The notes beneath the pieces are model-generated. The model saw only the letters and a list, made by a program, of their open reading frames with translations. It had not been told where the DNA came from and made no database searches. From positions 54,515,231 through 54,579,230 of the forward strand of contig CM028329.1 of assembly GCA_016647705.1 (NCBI GenBank): a stretch of 64,000 bases of DNA, read 5' to 3'. Shown here piece after piece: positions 1 to 11,239 of the stretch; positions within the stretch are counted from its first letter, which is position 1; the number at the start of each line of letters is the position of its first letter. This DNA comes from Eucommia ulmoides. Lineage: Eukaryota; Streptophyta; Magnoliopsida; Garryales; Eucommiaceae. The position numbers and the translations under genes are program-made.

Positions 1-1667
1 GCAACCAAAGTCGCCAGAGTATTGACGGAACTGGTGACCACTGTCGACATAAGTGCGGCGTCGCTCCCGAGCCCCATCGTCTGGAAGAGCACCGGCGCAT
101 AAAACATGATCACGTTTATTCCGGTGAATTGCTGGAAAACCTGCACATAAATTAAAACACGTTAAATCCATATACAATGAAAAAAATAAAATGTACTAAA
201 ATAATTGTCCTATTCAATTTTTTAATAGTGATTAAGTATAGTTTAATTTATTATAATATCTTCATCGAAAATCAAATAAAGAAACTGATAAAAGAGACTA
301 ATTATTTAAAATATTTTTAACTTATTTTAGAACATTTAAAAAGAGAATCTCTAATAAATTTATTAAAAATATAATATATTATACTTGTTACTACTTATTA
401 TAAAAAAAATTATAATAATTATAAGTGAATTGTTTAAAAGAAAAATATAATAAATTTCACAATTAAAAAACCAAGATTTTTTTTTTTTTATTTTTTAAAA
501 AAAAAAAAAAACTTAATACTACTTACATTATTAAAGAAAAAGTCAATGAAAAACTAATTCCAAAACAAAATAATTCAAAATTAAAAATTAAAAAAGACCT
601 GAAGAATCGCACTGCAAACTACTTGAGGGTGACTCGATCTCTTCATCAAACTCCTGAAGGGGTGATTAATCTTGTTGGCCACCTCAGTTGCATGCAATAT
701 CTCATTGAACTTGGTGTCCACGTTATGAACTCCACGGATCTTCTTGAGGATCTGGAGACCTTTTTCCTTGTGACCGCGCTCAATGAGGCTGGTGGGGGTC
801 TTGTGGATGAGGAGGGAACCAAGGCCAAGGAATATGGCCGGGATGGCGGCACCGCTGAGGGAGATCCTCCAATTGTAGGGGTGGATATTTGAGGTCACAT
901 AGTTGACTATGTTCGTGCAAAGGATTCTGACTGTGATTTTAATTTGTTAAAAAAGAGTCCAACATATATATAAGGATATAAAAATTATAAACATATAACT
1001 ATAACTAGTTGGTTACTTCGAAAAAAAAAAAACTAATTTTAAATTTCGTTTTATACTTGAATTTTAAATATTTTCTGGATTTTATTTGTTCATTTTATGT
1101 TATAGTTAGACTTTTAATTATAAGTTAATTTATTATTTAATATCATATTTTGATAATATAATTTTGATATTATAAAATTATGAGATTCAAAATTAAATAT
1201 TAAAATTGATCCAAGTAAAATAAAACTCTTATCTAGTTGAATGCAATTGAAATTTATTCGAAAGATATTAAATGAAATACTTGGTATTTATCTAGTTGAT
1301 TATATTTGAAATTTGTTTAAAACATATTTAATGAATACTCGATATTTATTACAAAATTGAAATTCAAAATTATACAAACTAAATCTATGGTTAAGATTTT
1401 GTTCATAATTATTTGATGGAAACCCCCCCTTTTTTTTTTTACCTGGTTACTGAATCTGACTCTGGCGCCGAGACAAAGCCTTCCCACGATGAGCATGGGA
1501 AGGTTCATCGCCGCGGTATTGCAAATGACACCGATGAAGAAAAAGAGGGAGGCCAACTGCATGGTGGATTTTCGGCCTAATCTCCGACGAGTCTTGGAGG
1601 CTATGAAACAACAGACAATGGCAGCCAAGTACAATGAAGACATAAAAAGCTGGAGACTGTGGTGCAT
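1..1667 (-). pseudogene. STP-type hexose transporter fragment (copy A), cut by window edge
   Basis: Copy A matches copy B closely in exons and introns, which suggests a recent tandem duplication. Visible parts on the minus strand are the first 140 bases of exon 4 (140 to the window edge), exon 3 from about 937 to 599, and exon 2 from about 1667 to 1443. Exon 1, the first third of exon 2 and the start of exon 3 are absent: relative to copy B about 82 bases spanning the intron 2 acceptor and the first ~25 codons of exon 3 are gone. What remains of exon 2 keeps the loop sequence GRKSTMQLASL, which copy B has lost, and MLIVGRLCLGA. Its right end passes directly into the 3' flank of copy B, so it has no promoter of its own. 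It should make no functional transporter. Exon 5 would lie left of the window. Confidence 0.85.
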
Positions 1668-2635
1668 TTAGGATTTTACTTTTGGAGTGCTCCCTAGGAT
1701 GATCAAATCCTAATTGACAAAAAAAAAGATATAACATTTTACCATCCAAACTAACCTTCTTGGGTATTATAATATGAAATAATTATGCACCTAAAATGTC
1801 TATGTATTCTGTATGCCATGCAGATATATTTTTACTATTACTACTATTATTATTTTTACGGTTAAAGGGTTTTATTTATTTATTTATTTATTTATTCCTC
1901 CATTATCTTTTGGATTGAAATATGGATTAATGAAATGAATATACATTTTTATTTTATTTTTTAGAATTAATTTCATTTTATTTTTGTCAAATTTAAAAAA
2001 ACCAAAACATGTTTAATGAAGTCATCTCTTAAACCCATCCTTCCAAATTCCACTCCATGGGGAATTTATTTTTCTCGTGACTCTTTTTTCTCTCTAAGTT
2101 ATCTATCAATGAGCTTTGTCCCTCAATTTTTATCTCGCACAAAATGATATTTTCTCTAAAAGTTTCCTCTCCAAGTGAAGAAAAACTCTTATTAATGATT
2201 TTTATAATTTTCCTCTAATTATAAGAAAAACAATTTTTTTGAGAAAAAAAATATATACCAAATAATTTTTCCATAAGTAAATGACCATTAAAATAAAAGA
2301 CCAAAAATAAAATATATCATCCCGTCGAAAAATAAAAAGTAAAAAAACCGATAAAAAAATATCCACAAAAAATCCAATTAATAAACACTTTTGACATTTA
2401 AATTCTTGCAACAAACGGTTCATCCATTATAATGAGCCATAATTTCGAGATGAAAGTTTTGAATGAAAGGATTGGAAAGCAGGGGCTGCTTCCTATGCTC
2501 TTTCTTCCACCCAAGAGTAGACATCCTAGATTTAGGTAATAAATGGTCTAGACCTGCTGGTTCTAACTCGCCCTCTAAGAATTTTCTTTTCTTTTCCTTT
2601 TTTAAAATGAAAATGACTAAAAAAAAAAAGAAAAA
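1668..2635. other. Intergenic spacer and 3' flank of STP copy B, no gene
   Basis: This stretch has no coding signal. From about 1737 it is the 3' flank of copy B and aligns with 53300-54240, the flank of copy C. The short segment 1668-1736 marks the junction where copy A stops. The rest is AT-rich with homopolymer runs. The short minus-strand open frame at 2202-2423 (and its counterpart at 53773-53955) is low-complexity and not a gene. Confidence 0.6.
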
Positions 2636-3790
2636 TCAAAATATCAAAGGAAAAACTACAAAACTTGATGGTTTTTTTATGTCTTCTCCCTCAACATCCA
2701 CTTCATCTGCATCGAAATAATTTTTCCAGAACCAATGCTTCTTCCATACCCTATTGTCCATCTCATCAATCAGAATACCCTTAGTCTGCGGCAGCAAAAG
2801 CGCGGCGAAAATGCCCATGATCACAATCCAGGTGGAGAAGAAGAAGAAGGTGGCGGAGTGCATGGTACAAAGCATGCTAAGAAAAGCCTGGGCGATGATG
2901 AATGTAAAGATCATGTTCGTGCTGACGGCGATGAAGAACCCGGCGGTACGTGTCTGGAGAGGGAATATTTCACTAGGGATAAGCCAGCCGAGCGGGCCCC
3001 ATGGCCAAGCAAAACCGGCAACGAAGATGCAGATCATGATGAGGACGCCGTAGGCATAAGGTTGGGGAATGACATTGCTGGATTTCAAGTGAACCGCGAG
3101 AATTCCACCAGTAATTAACTATTTAAACACACAAGAAAATAAATGTATTTCGTCATTTAATTTTCAAATAATTTAGAAAAATTATTTAAATACTTTTAAA
3201 AATATTACTAATTTAATGTTATTTGAAATTGAAAATAATTATTTTTGTGAGAAATAATTTTTATAATTTTAAAATTTTACTTTCTTGATTAGATTCTTAT
3301 AACAAAAAAATGTATGGATTACAATATTTTTGTTCAAAGAAAAAAAGTGACATTTTACTTTTAAAATTAGACCAATTAAAGGGAGAAAAATCTATTTTAT
3401 CTTAGAGTTTAATTTATTATTGTTTAAATGAGGTTGTAATAACCATAATTAAAAAAAATCTCAATTTAGGAGGCAAAGGAAAACCTAGGCAACGAGCATT
3501 TGGCAGGTGGCTTCAATAAGCAGAGTTTTCCTCCCCACTTTATCAACAAAAAATACGGCAACCAAAGTCGCCAGCGTATTGACGGAACCGGTGACCACCG
3601 CCGACATAAGTGCGGTGTCGCTCCCGAGCCCCATCGTCTGGAAGAGCACCGGCGCATAAAACATGATCACGTTTATTCCGGTGAATTGCTGGAAAACCTG
3701 AACATAAATTAAAACACCTTAAATCCATATACAATGATAAAAATAAAATGTACTAAAATTATTGTCCTATGCAATTTTTTAATAGTGATT
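1737..3790. repeat. Segmental duplication, left copy (partner about 53300-55300)
   Basis: The 3' half of STP copy B (exons 4 and 5, intron 4) and about 900 bases of 3' flank are repeated in the same orientation at about 53300-55300. The match begins at the shared stretch TTACCATC...CTAACCTT followed by GGGTATTATAATATGAAATA and runs through the 3' flank, exon 5, intron 4 and exon 4. Similarity by eye is roughly 90 percent, with small indels, clearly lower than between copies A and B. The pair now lies about 51 kb apart, with transposons between. Confidence 0.8.
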
Positions 3791-6036
3791 AAGTATAGTT
3801 TAATTTATTATAATATCTTCATCGAAAATCAAGTAAAGAAACTAATAAAAGAGACTAATTATTTAAAATAATTTTAACTTATTTTAGAACATTTAAAAAG
3901 AGAATCTCTAATAAATTTATTAAAAATATAATATATTATACTTGTTACTACTTATTATAAAAAAATTATAATAATTCTAAGTGAATTGTTCAAAAGAAAA
4001 ATATAATAAATTTCACAATTTAAAAACCAAGTATTTTATATATTTATTTCTTAAAAAAAACTTAATACTACTTGCATTATTATAGAAAAAGTCAAGGAAA
4101 AACTAATTCCAAAACAAAATAATTCAAAATTCAAAATTAAAAAAGACCTGAAGAATCGCACTGCAAACCAGTTGAGGGCGACCCGATATCTTCATCAAAC
4201 TCCTGAAGGGGTGATTAATCTTGTTGGCCACCTCAGTTGCATGTAATATCTCATTGAACTCGGTGTCCACGTTGTCAACCCCACGGATCTTCTTGAGAAT
4301 CTGGACACCTTTTTCCTTATGACCGCACTCTATGAGGCTGGTGGGGGTTTCGTGGACGAGGAGGGAGCCAAGGCCGAGGAATATGGCTGGGATGGCGGCA
4401 CCGCCGAGGGAGATCCGCCAACCGTAGGGGTGGATATTTGATGTCACATAGTTGACTATGTTCGCGCAAAGGATTCCGACTGTGATTAGGAGTAGGAAGC
4501 AGATGTTCAATCCTCCTCGGTAACGTGCTGGCGCTATTTCTGATATGAATAACGGCACCGCCTGTCATTTTAATTTGTTAAAAAAGAGTCCAACGTATAT
4601 ATAAGGATATACAAACAAGAAGTCTAGGTTTTAAAAATTATAACCATATAACTATAACTAGTTGGTTACTTAAAAAAAAATTAATTTTAAATTTCGTTTT
4701 ATACTTGAATTTTAAGTATTTTCTGGATTTTATTTGTTCATTTTATGTTATAGTTAGACTTTTAATTATAAGTTAATTTATTATTTAGTATCATATTTTG
4801 ATAATATAATTTTGATATTATAAAATTATGAGATTCAAAATTAAATATTAAAATTGATCCAAGTAAAATAGAACTCTTATCTTGTTGAATGCAATTGAAA
4901 TTTATTCGAAAGATATTTAGTGGAATACTTGGTATTTATCTAGTTGATTATAATTGAAATTTATTTAAAAAATATTTAATGAATACTCTATATTTATTAC
5001 AAAATTGAAATTCAAAATCATACAAACTAAATCTATGGTTAAGATTTTGTACATAATTATTTGATGGAAACCCTTTTTTTTTTTACTTGGTTACCGAATC
5101 CAACTCCGGCGCCAAGACAAAGCCTTCCCACGATGAGCATGGGAAGATTCATCGCCGCGGTATTGCAAATGACACCAATGAAGAAAAAGAGGGAGGGTTT
5201 TGGGCCTAATCTCCGACAAGTCTTGGAGGCTATGAAACAATAGACAATGGCAGCCAAGTACAGTGAAGATGTAAAAAGCTGGAGTCTCTGGCTGTTGTAC
5301 TTGCAATAGTTGTTATCCTTAGTGTGGTGCTTCTTCTCATACACCACCGGGAAGAATTTTATCAGGCAATCATCCATCGACGTTACTCCCCCTACAAAAT
5401 ACCAAATGATTAAAAAAAAGAACTAAAACAAGAACCGAAGATCTTGAAATTTTGAAATAAATGAGATCTAGAAAGAAAAAAAAAAAAATCAGTTTTTTAG
5501 GAGTAAAAATATAAATCTGAGAAAAAGATTACTTAATAAGCATATCAAACATATGCGTGTATATGTTGTTACAATATAAGAAATTTATTGTCTTCCATTA
5601 TTTTCTGAAACAGAAAAAATTAAAAACCAAATTCTTTTGTTACTCTTTTTTATTTTAATACAAGGAAAGTAGAAAAATATAATTTTTTGATTCTATGTTT
5701 TTGCTCTCAAAATACTAACAATATAACCAGAAAAATAGAAATCTAACCCTATGAAACCGGATTATTCGGATCTCAATATAAATCTTATTTTTTCCTTGAC
5801 TGAGATCAAGAACATTGATCATGCCCAATAAATATTAATTAACTTTTCCTTCAAAACCCTAATGGCTCAAATCTAATAACCCTAGCTTTTTCTTTTATCA
5901 TACCTGAAATACCAATTTCGTAGCCGAACATGAGGCCACCGAAAGCTGCAATAATGGTGCAGATCATCACCTGACAGCTGAGTTTCGCCGGAAAATCGGC
6001 GGCGTTGCCCGTGATGGTCATTACGGCGGCAGGCAT
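2636..6036 (-). CDS. STP: STP-family hexose/H+ symporter (copy B), five exons, with TAG as last codon of exon 4
   Basis: Predicted plasma-membrane monosaccharide/proton symporter of the plant STP family (MFS, 12 helices), closest from memory to STP6/STP8-type proteins. Minus-strand exons: 6036-5904, 5391-5087, 4561-4148, 3697-3485 and 3118-2636, all with GT donors and AG acceptors and in phase, giving 515 codons plus stop, the usual family length. Motifs seen: FGYEIGISGGVTSMDD (helix 1 and loop), [85 protein letters not shown] and LPQTKG. Start: the ATG at 6036 (MPAAVMTITG); the frame extends upstream only through a TTG. Oddities: codon 355, the last of exon 4, is TAG where relatives have CAG (Gln), and after helix 2 the usual GRK/GRR motif reads GPK with five residues missing compared with copy A. 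It may be a recent pseudogene, or be rescued by a donor nine bases upstream. Family certain, function doubtful. Confidence 0.88.
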
Positions 6037-6174
6037 GATGAAAAATTCCAATCTTAGAAGAGAATAGACTTGTTCGAGTTCGATAGATAATGAGTTCTAA
6101 GTTCTAGTCTCTAGAGAAAGAGAAAAGAAAATCGTTAAATTATGAGGATGAGATTATTGAGGATAAGTATGGGT

Positions 6175-6181
6175 TTTTATA
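6175..6181 (-). promoter_or_regulatory. Probable TATA box of STP copy B
   Basis: The minus strand reads TCTATAAAAACC here, about 140 bases upstream of the ATG at 6036. This predicts a transcription start near 6145 and a 5' leader of roughly 100 bases. Copies A and C lack this upstream region. Confidence 0.55.
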
Positions 6182-6394
6182 GAGAATGGCCGAATTTAGA
6201 TGGTGAGTTCTAGTATTAACGGTATCTACCCCTCCACCGAAAGTCACTCTACTGAAACAACTTCCCCTCCAAAGAAGGAATCCACCACATGTTTTGTATA
6301 TTTGACTAAATCTTTATCCATATATAATTGTTTAAGTAATTAATTAAATCTATTTCTTTTCTTATAATCCTTTTTGTTTTTAGTGATTTTTGTA

Positions 6395-7060
6395 TAATAA
6401 CGTGTATTAAAATATATACTAGTGTTTTTTGGGAGAGTCAAAATTAAATTAATATATTAAATAATTGAATTATTATTTCAATTATATGTAATTCAATTCA
6501 TATAATTTAATAAAATATTCTATACTCCATATTTATATAAGTTAATAAAATATTCTATGCTCCAATTTTTTGGGATTTTAACCCATAAATTCAAATAAAA
6601 ATGTAAATTATTTAGACCACAAAATCTTTTAATAAAGTTAAAAGTTGATTTAAATGTTTTATTAATATTTTTTTTTGGAACGTTATAAACATTCCTTGTT
6701 TTAAGGAGAAATAGTTACTCGAAAACTCGTATTTTGATTAATTATTTGATAACTCAATCCGATTCAAAATTTTATATAGACAAGATACACTAGTTTCTAT
6801 ATTATTGAAATCATAAAAAATCAGTTAATAAAATATCAACCTCATATTGGTTTTGAACTTAAAAAAGAAAATTGTTTTTAAAACAAAATAAAAATAAGAT
6901 TTTAAGTATTTTTGTAAAAAATAAAAAAATATCAATAATTTTCTATATATATTTTTTAGTTTTTATATATCGATGAAAATCAATTGATTAGCATCTCTCT
7001 ATCAACTTTTTGTCAATCATCTAGGTACCAAGAGATGATTTATAGGAAAATTAGCATATG
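6395..7060 (+). repeat. Dispersed AT-rich repeat R1, left copy
   Basis: This segment recurs in inverted orientation at about 62830-63980 and, split by a copia insertion, at about 11030-11135 plus 20920-21270. Shared anchors are CTAGTGTTTTTTGGGAGAGT, TTGATAACTCAATCCGATTC, GACAAGATACACTAGTTTC and TTGTCAATCATCTAGGTA. No coding sequence or clear terminal repeats are visible, so the class is unknown. Confidence 0.7.
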
Positions 7061-7099
7061 ATCTGTGTTTAAAGGCCATAATTTTTTTTTAAACTTATG

Positions 7100-8340
7100 T
7101 TTCAATATTATTAGTTTAATGTCCACATATAATTTCTCTAATTTTGATGAATTTTGTGTCTATAATTTTTGTATATTATTTTATTTTAATATTATTTTTT
7201 AATATAATTTCCGTAAATTTGATGTTTCATTATAGAAATGTGAATATATTTTTTCTATAATTTTTGTAAATTTAATATCCATAATTTTCTTATATTATGT
7301 TTTCTCTTTTATATTATTCTTTAATTTATTTTTCATAAATTTAATATTTCAATATTATTATTAAATTTAATATTAATATATTATTTCTATAATTTTTGTA
7401 AATTCGATGTCCATAGTTTTTGTATATTATATTTTTTATTTTATATTATTCCTTTAATTTAATTTCTGTAAATTTGATATTTCTATATCATTACTAAATT
7501 TAATGTCCATTCGCTATTTTTAAAAATTTCGTAAATTCAATATTCATAATTTTCATCTATTATTTTTTAATCTTTTACACTGTTTCTTTAATTTAATTCT
7601 ATAGATTTAATATTTGAGTATTATTACTAAATTTAATACGCATAAATTATTTCTATAATTTTCATGAAGTTAATGTCAATAATTTCTGTATATTATATTT
7701 CATCTTTTATATTATTCTTTTAATTTAATATTTTTTCATTATTCCTAAATTTAATGAAAATATATTATTTCTATGATTTTTGTAAATTAAAGTCCATATT
7801 TTTCATGTATTATATATTTTTATAATTTTTACTATTTTTTAATTTAATTTTTATAAAGTTTTAAGTATTATTAATAAATTTAATTCAATATACTAGTTCT
7901 ATAATTTTCGTAAATTTAATGTTCATAATTTTTGTATATTATATCTTCTCTTTCATATTATTTCTTTTGTTAAATTTCTATAAATTTAATATTTTAGTGT
8001 TATTACTTAATTTAATATCCATATATTATTTTTGTAATTTTCGATATGAGATTTTAGTATATTATATTTTTATTTTATATGATTTTTTAATTTAATTTTT
8101 CTAAATTTAATGTTTAAAATTATTACCAAATTCAATGTGCATATATTATTTGTATAATTTTTATAAATTTAATATCTATATTATTTTTATAATTTTTGTA
8201 AATTTAATATAGGTAATTTAATATCTGATATATTATTTGTAATTTTTTTGTAAATTTAATATTCATAATTTTTGTATATTATATATATATTTTTTATATT
8301 ATTTTAAATTTAATTTTCATAAATTTAGCTTTTTAAAATT
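7100..8340. repeat. Degenerate AT-rich tandem array, unit about 120-135 bp
   Basis: A phrase close to ATTATTACTAAATTTAATRT recurs near 7350, 7487, 7618, 7735, 7867, 8000 and 8117, so the unit is about 120-135 bp. Each unit also carries TTTTTGTATATTATATTTT and AATTTAATTTTCATAAATTT-like stretches. About nine diverged units are present. One to two inverted units lie beside the right R1 copy (62830-63010), so array and R1 belong together. Confidence 0.7.
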
Positions 8341-8372
8341 ATTTCTAAATTTTAAATTTTAATGATTTAGTT

Positions 8373-8555
8373 CAAGTTCAGGGGACCACTAGAGGAAAAG
8401 GTAGACCTAAGAAGACGTGCGACAAGACTATTAGAAATGATTTGGTGACATTAAATCTGACGGAGGTGATGGTTCTTGATCGATCTCTGTGGAGTAAATG
8501 GATTTATGTAGTCGACCCTACATAAATGGGACAAAGACTTAGTTGTTGTTGCACT
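8373..8555 (+). mobile_element. RTE-type LINE, 3' terminal fragment
   Basis: The frame from about 8379 to the TAA at 8523-8525 encodes the typical C-terminal tail of plant RTE-clade LINE proteins: RGKGRPKKTC, then NDLVTLNLTEVMVLDRSLW, then VVDP. A short stretch ends in GTTGTTGTTGC, like the simple-repeat 3' tails of RTE elements. It is 5'-truncated to under 200 bases, as is common after incomplete reverse transcription. It sits at the edge of the R1 tandem array. Confidence 0.75.
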
Positions 8556-8806
8556 AAATTTTAAATTTTATTGTCCATATACTAATTTTATAAATTTATA
8601 CATGTAGAAAAAATATATTATCTCTCATCAATTATACAAAAAACAATTATTCTCTCTCCTCAATCAAGTATAAGATATATAAAATTAGAAAAAAGATATA
8701 TACTTTTTATATCTATGTTAATTTTTTAGATCAACCCAAACCCTTTTTCATCTCTAAAGACAAAGAACAGCTAAAATTTATTAAGATAATTTGTGTCCAT
8801 TCATAT
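8556..8806. other. AT-rich spacer between LINE tail and copia LTR
   Basis: I see no gene, repeat boundary or structured motif in this short AT-rich stretch. Confidence 0.4.
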
Positions 8807-10737
8807 TGTTGATCCTAAGATATAATTTAACAAACAATTAAGTGTTGATATTTTGGTGGAACTAACGATTTAATTAAGTGTTTCAGTTAATTAAGTTCCA
8901 GTAATAAAGATGCGATGACAAATTATAAATGGATGCTAAATGATGATGACAAAAATGATAAGAATTAAGAGTTTGAAGAAATTAGGAAAAACAACTCAGG
9001 TGAATTTCAACTCTTAATATCCCAATTAGGAATACACACAGCACAAAAAGTTTTTATTGTTTATGTGTGTTTTGATAAGATGAAATTATTTGCTCATTTG
9101 TGTTATTGAAAAGTAATATTTGAAAATGGTTAAAATAGAATTTGAAAAAGTTAGTGGAGCTAATTGAGAAAAGAAATTAGTTAAAGGGGCGAAAACGGAA
9201 ATGAGAATGTATTAAAGACGAATTAGAGAAAAGTGTTTAGCAATGAGGAGTCGACTGATAAGTTGACCGAAGCGTATAAGACAAACTTGCTGAATTGATC
9301 AATCGACAGGTAAGTCGACCGATACAGAGAAATGAAACTCTCTGAATCTCCAAGTCGACCGATAGGTCAATCGATGGACGCAAAATATTTGGCTTGGCTA
9401 AATCCTGAATAGAGCGGTCAACTGATGGCATTGTTTCAGGATATTGAGGATTCCGAATTTATATCTAAAAGTAGCCGTTTTTTGTTGGAATTTGTGAGAG
9501 ATTTTAGGAATTTTATGATATTTAAGATATGTCACATCTATTATTTAATTCATATTGATTTGGTTATTAAGTTTGAATATTTCTCAATTTGGTGCTTAAA
9601 ATTGTTTTTATTCTATTTAATTGAGATTGAGAAATATTTAGGGGAAAGCTTTAAAAGTTGTAATTAAGTGAATTGAATAAAAAAGAAGTCATAATGATAT
9701 ACGAGGTCTAAGAGAGCATTTAAGTGTCATGATACATGGAAACTAGCCATTAGAGTGTTGATTTATTTCCTATATATATAGATTTGCGTTTTTCATATAT
9801 AAAAAACATAGATTAAGATAGCTTAAAGATTTGAGATCATATTGAGTTGTTCTAAGAGATATCATACTGAGATTTTGTGAGAGTTATTCTAAGAGACGAT
9901 CTTGAGAATCATTAGCAATTAATCTTTGCTGCAATCGGATCTGAAGTAACATCTTTCTATTTATTTTTTCTGTGGATTTCTGATGAGATCTTTCCAATTA
10001 CTTTCTATATTGCATTGCTTGTTTAATTATGGAAATTGATATTTAGAAATTGTTTCTGATTTTTATTGAAAATAATATTTTATAAATAATTTATTGAATC
10101 TGATTATGTGCTCAATTATTTCCTACCCATCTTTTGTTTAAAATTATATTTTCAATCTCACACTTTTCTATCACTAGATTTCGGATATTAATCGAGTTTT
10201 AATTTATCTGGGGTGGTAGAAGTTTCGAGTGAGATAATCTACTTATCAAATTGTATTGGAGAGTAATGTGACAGATTAAATACCGTTGGGGTATTTAATC
10301 AAAGGGTAGCCGGTTTCAGTCTCTTCCTGTAAAGAGATTGAGGTAGTAATTCTTCCTGGATAGAATTGTTTTGAGTTAATTTTGTAACGGTTCAATTCTT
10401 ACTGGGTAAAAAATCATTGTGAGAGTTTGGTTCCTACCTGTAAAAGAATCTTGAGTTTAGTGGGTGCGAATCTCTGTGGGGTTCGGAGGACTGGATTAGC
10501 CAAGAGTAGTTTGATGAACCAGGATATATTGGTGTGTACTGCATTGCTTATTTCCTTTATTTTATCTTGTGTTGTTTGGGTGTGCACCTAGAACTTATTA
10601 CACTTATCCATTACTATAAAGATAATAATTAATTTTAAGATAAAATTAATTATTTAATTTTTGAAGTGTTATTATTTGAATTAATTTTTTAGTACTACCC
10701 AATTCACCCCCCTCTTGGGTATTCCACTAGGCCAACA
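8807..10737 (+). mobile_element. Solo LTR of a Ty1-copia (Sirevirus-like) retrotransposon
   Basis: It begins TGTTGATCC and ends ...AATTCACCCCCCTCTTGGG...CCAACA, typical of copia LTRs, and aligns along its length with the LTRs of the element at 57094-62217. It is about 1.93 kb. No internal region follows, so it looks like a solo LTR. No matching 5-bp target duplication is visible, which suggests age. A cluster of GTCGACCGAT-like motifs lies at 9240-9425. Assignment to Sireviruses rests on the long LTR with a palindromic motif cluster and is an inference. Confidence 0.75.
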
Positions 10738-11135
10738 CTTTTTATTATATAAATACTAAGATATTATTTCTGCAGCAGGAAATGATTTTATTTTTTTTCT
10801 TCTGACTAAGAGTAAATTTTTGTCCAATTATTAATTTTTATTCTAAAAAGTAAGTTCAAGAAAATATTAGCAAATGATATGGTTTAAATTTTTATTTTTG
10901 CCTTTCTATTCCATATTAAATTAGCAAATGATATGGTTTAATTATCTATGATAGTTAAAAGAAAAACTCTTAGGCCTGCCCGAGCTCATAGAGCATATAA
11001 TTATTTAAGAAATTATAATTTATTTTAAACTATTTTTATTAATTTTTTATTTTTTTTTAAAGTTATATGGATTCCTGAGAGAGAAGCAATTATGTAGAAA
11101 TTCATATTGTGGTGTGAGCTAATTATTGGATAACT
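10738..11135. repeat. R1-related AT-rich segment, left of the copia insertion
   Basis: The right part (from about 11030) aligns with R1: TTTTATTAATTTTTTATTTT, GGATTCCT and ATTGGATAACTCAATTATAT. R1 resumes at about 20920 after the copia element, so the retrotransposon landed inside an R1 copy. The left part is AT-rich with a short direct repeat (TTAGCAAATGATATGGTTTA, twice). No gene. Confidence 0.5.
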
Positions 11136-11239
11136 CAATTATATAACTTTTCTTATGGGCTTGACCCCTTGACCCAATAAAGTAAATTCCTAACCCTTGG
11201 ATCTCCCACTTCTTTTATATATATGTTCTTTTATATATA

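Noticed and set aside
6037-6051. Upstream extension of STP copy B by five codons (LEFFI before MPAAV)
   Set aside because: The extension would start at TTG; the first ATG in frame is at 6036, and it gives a normal STP N-terminus.
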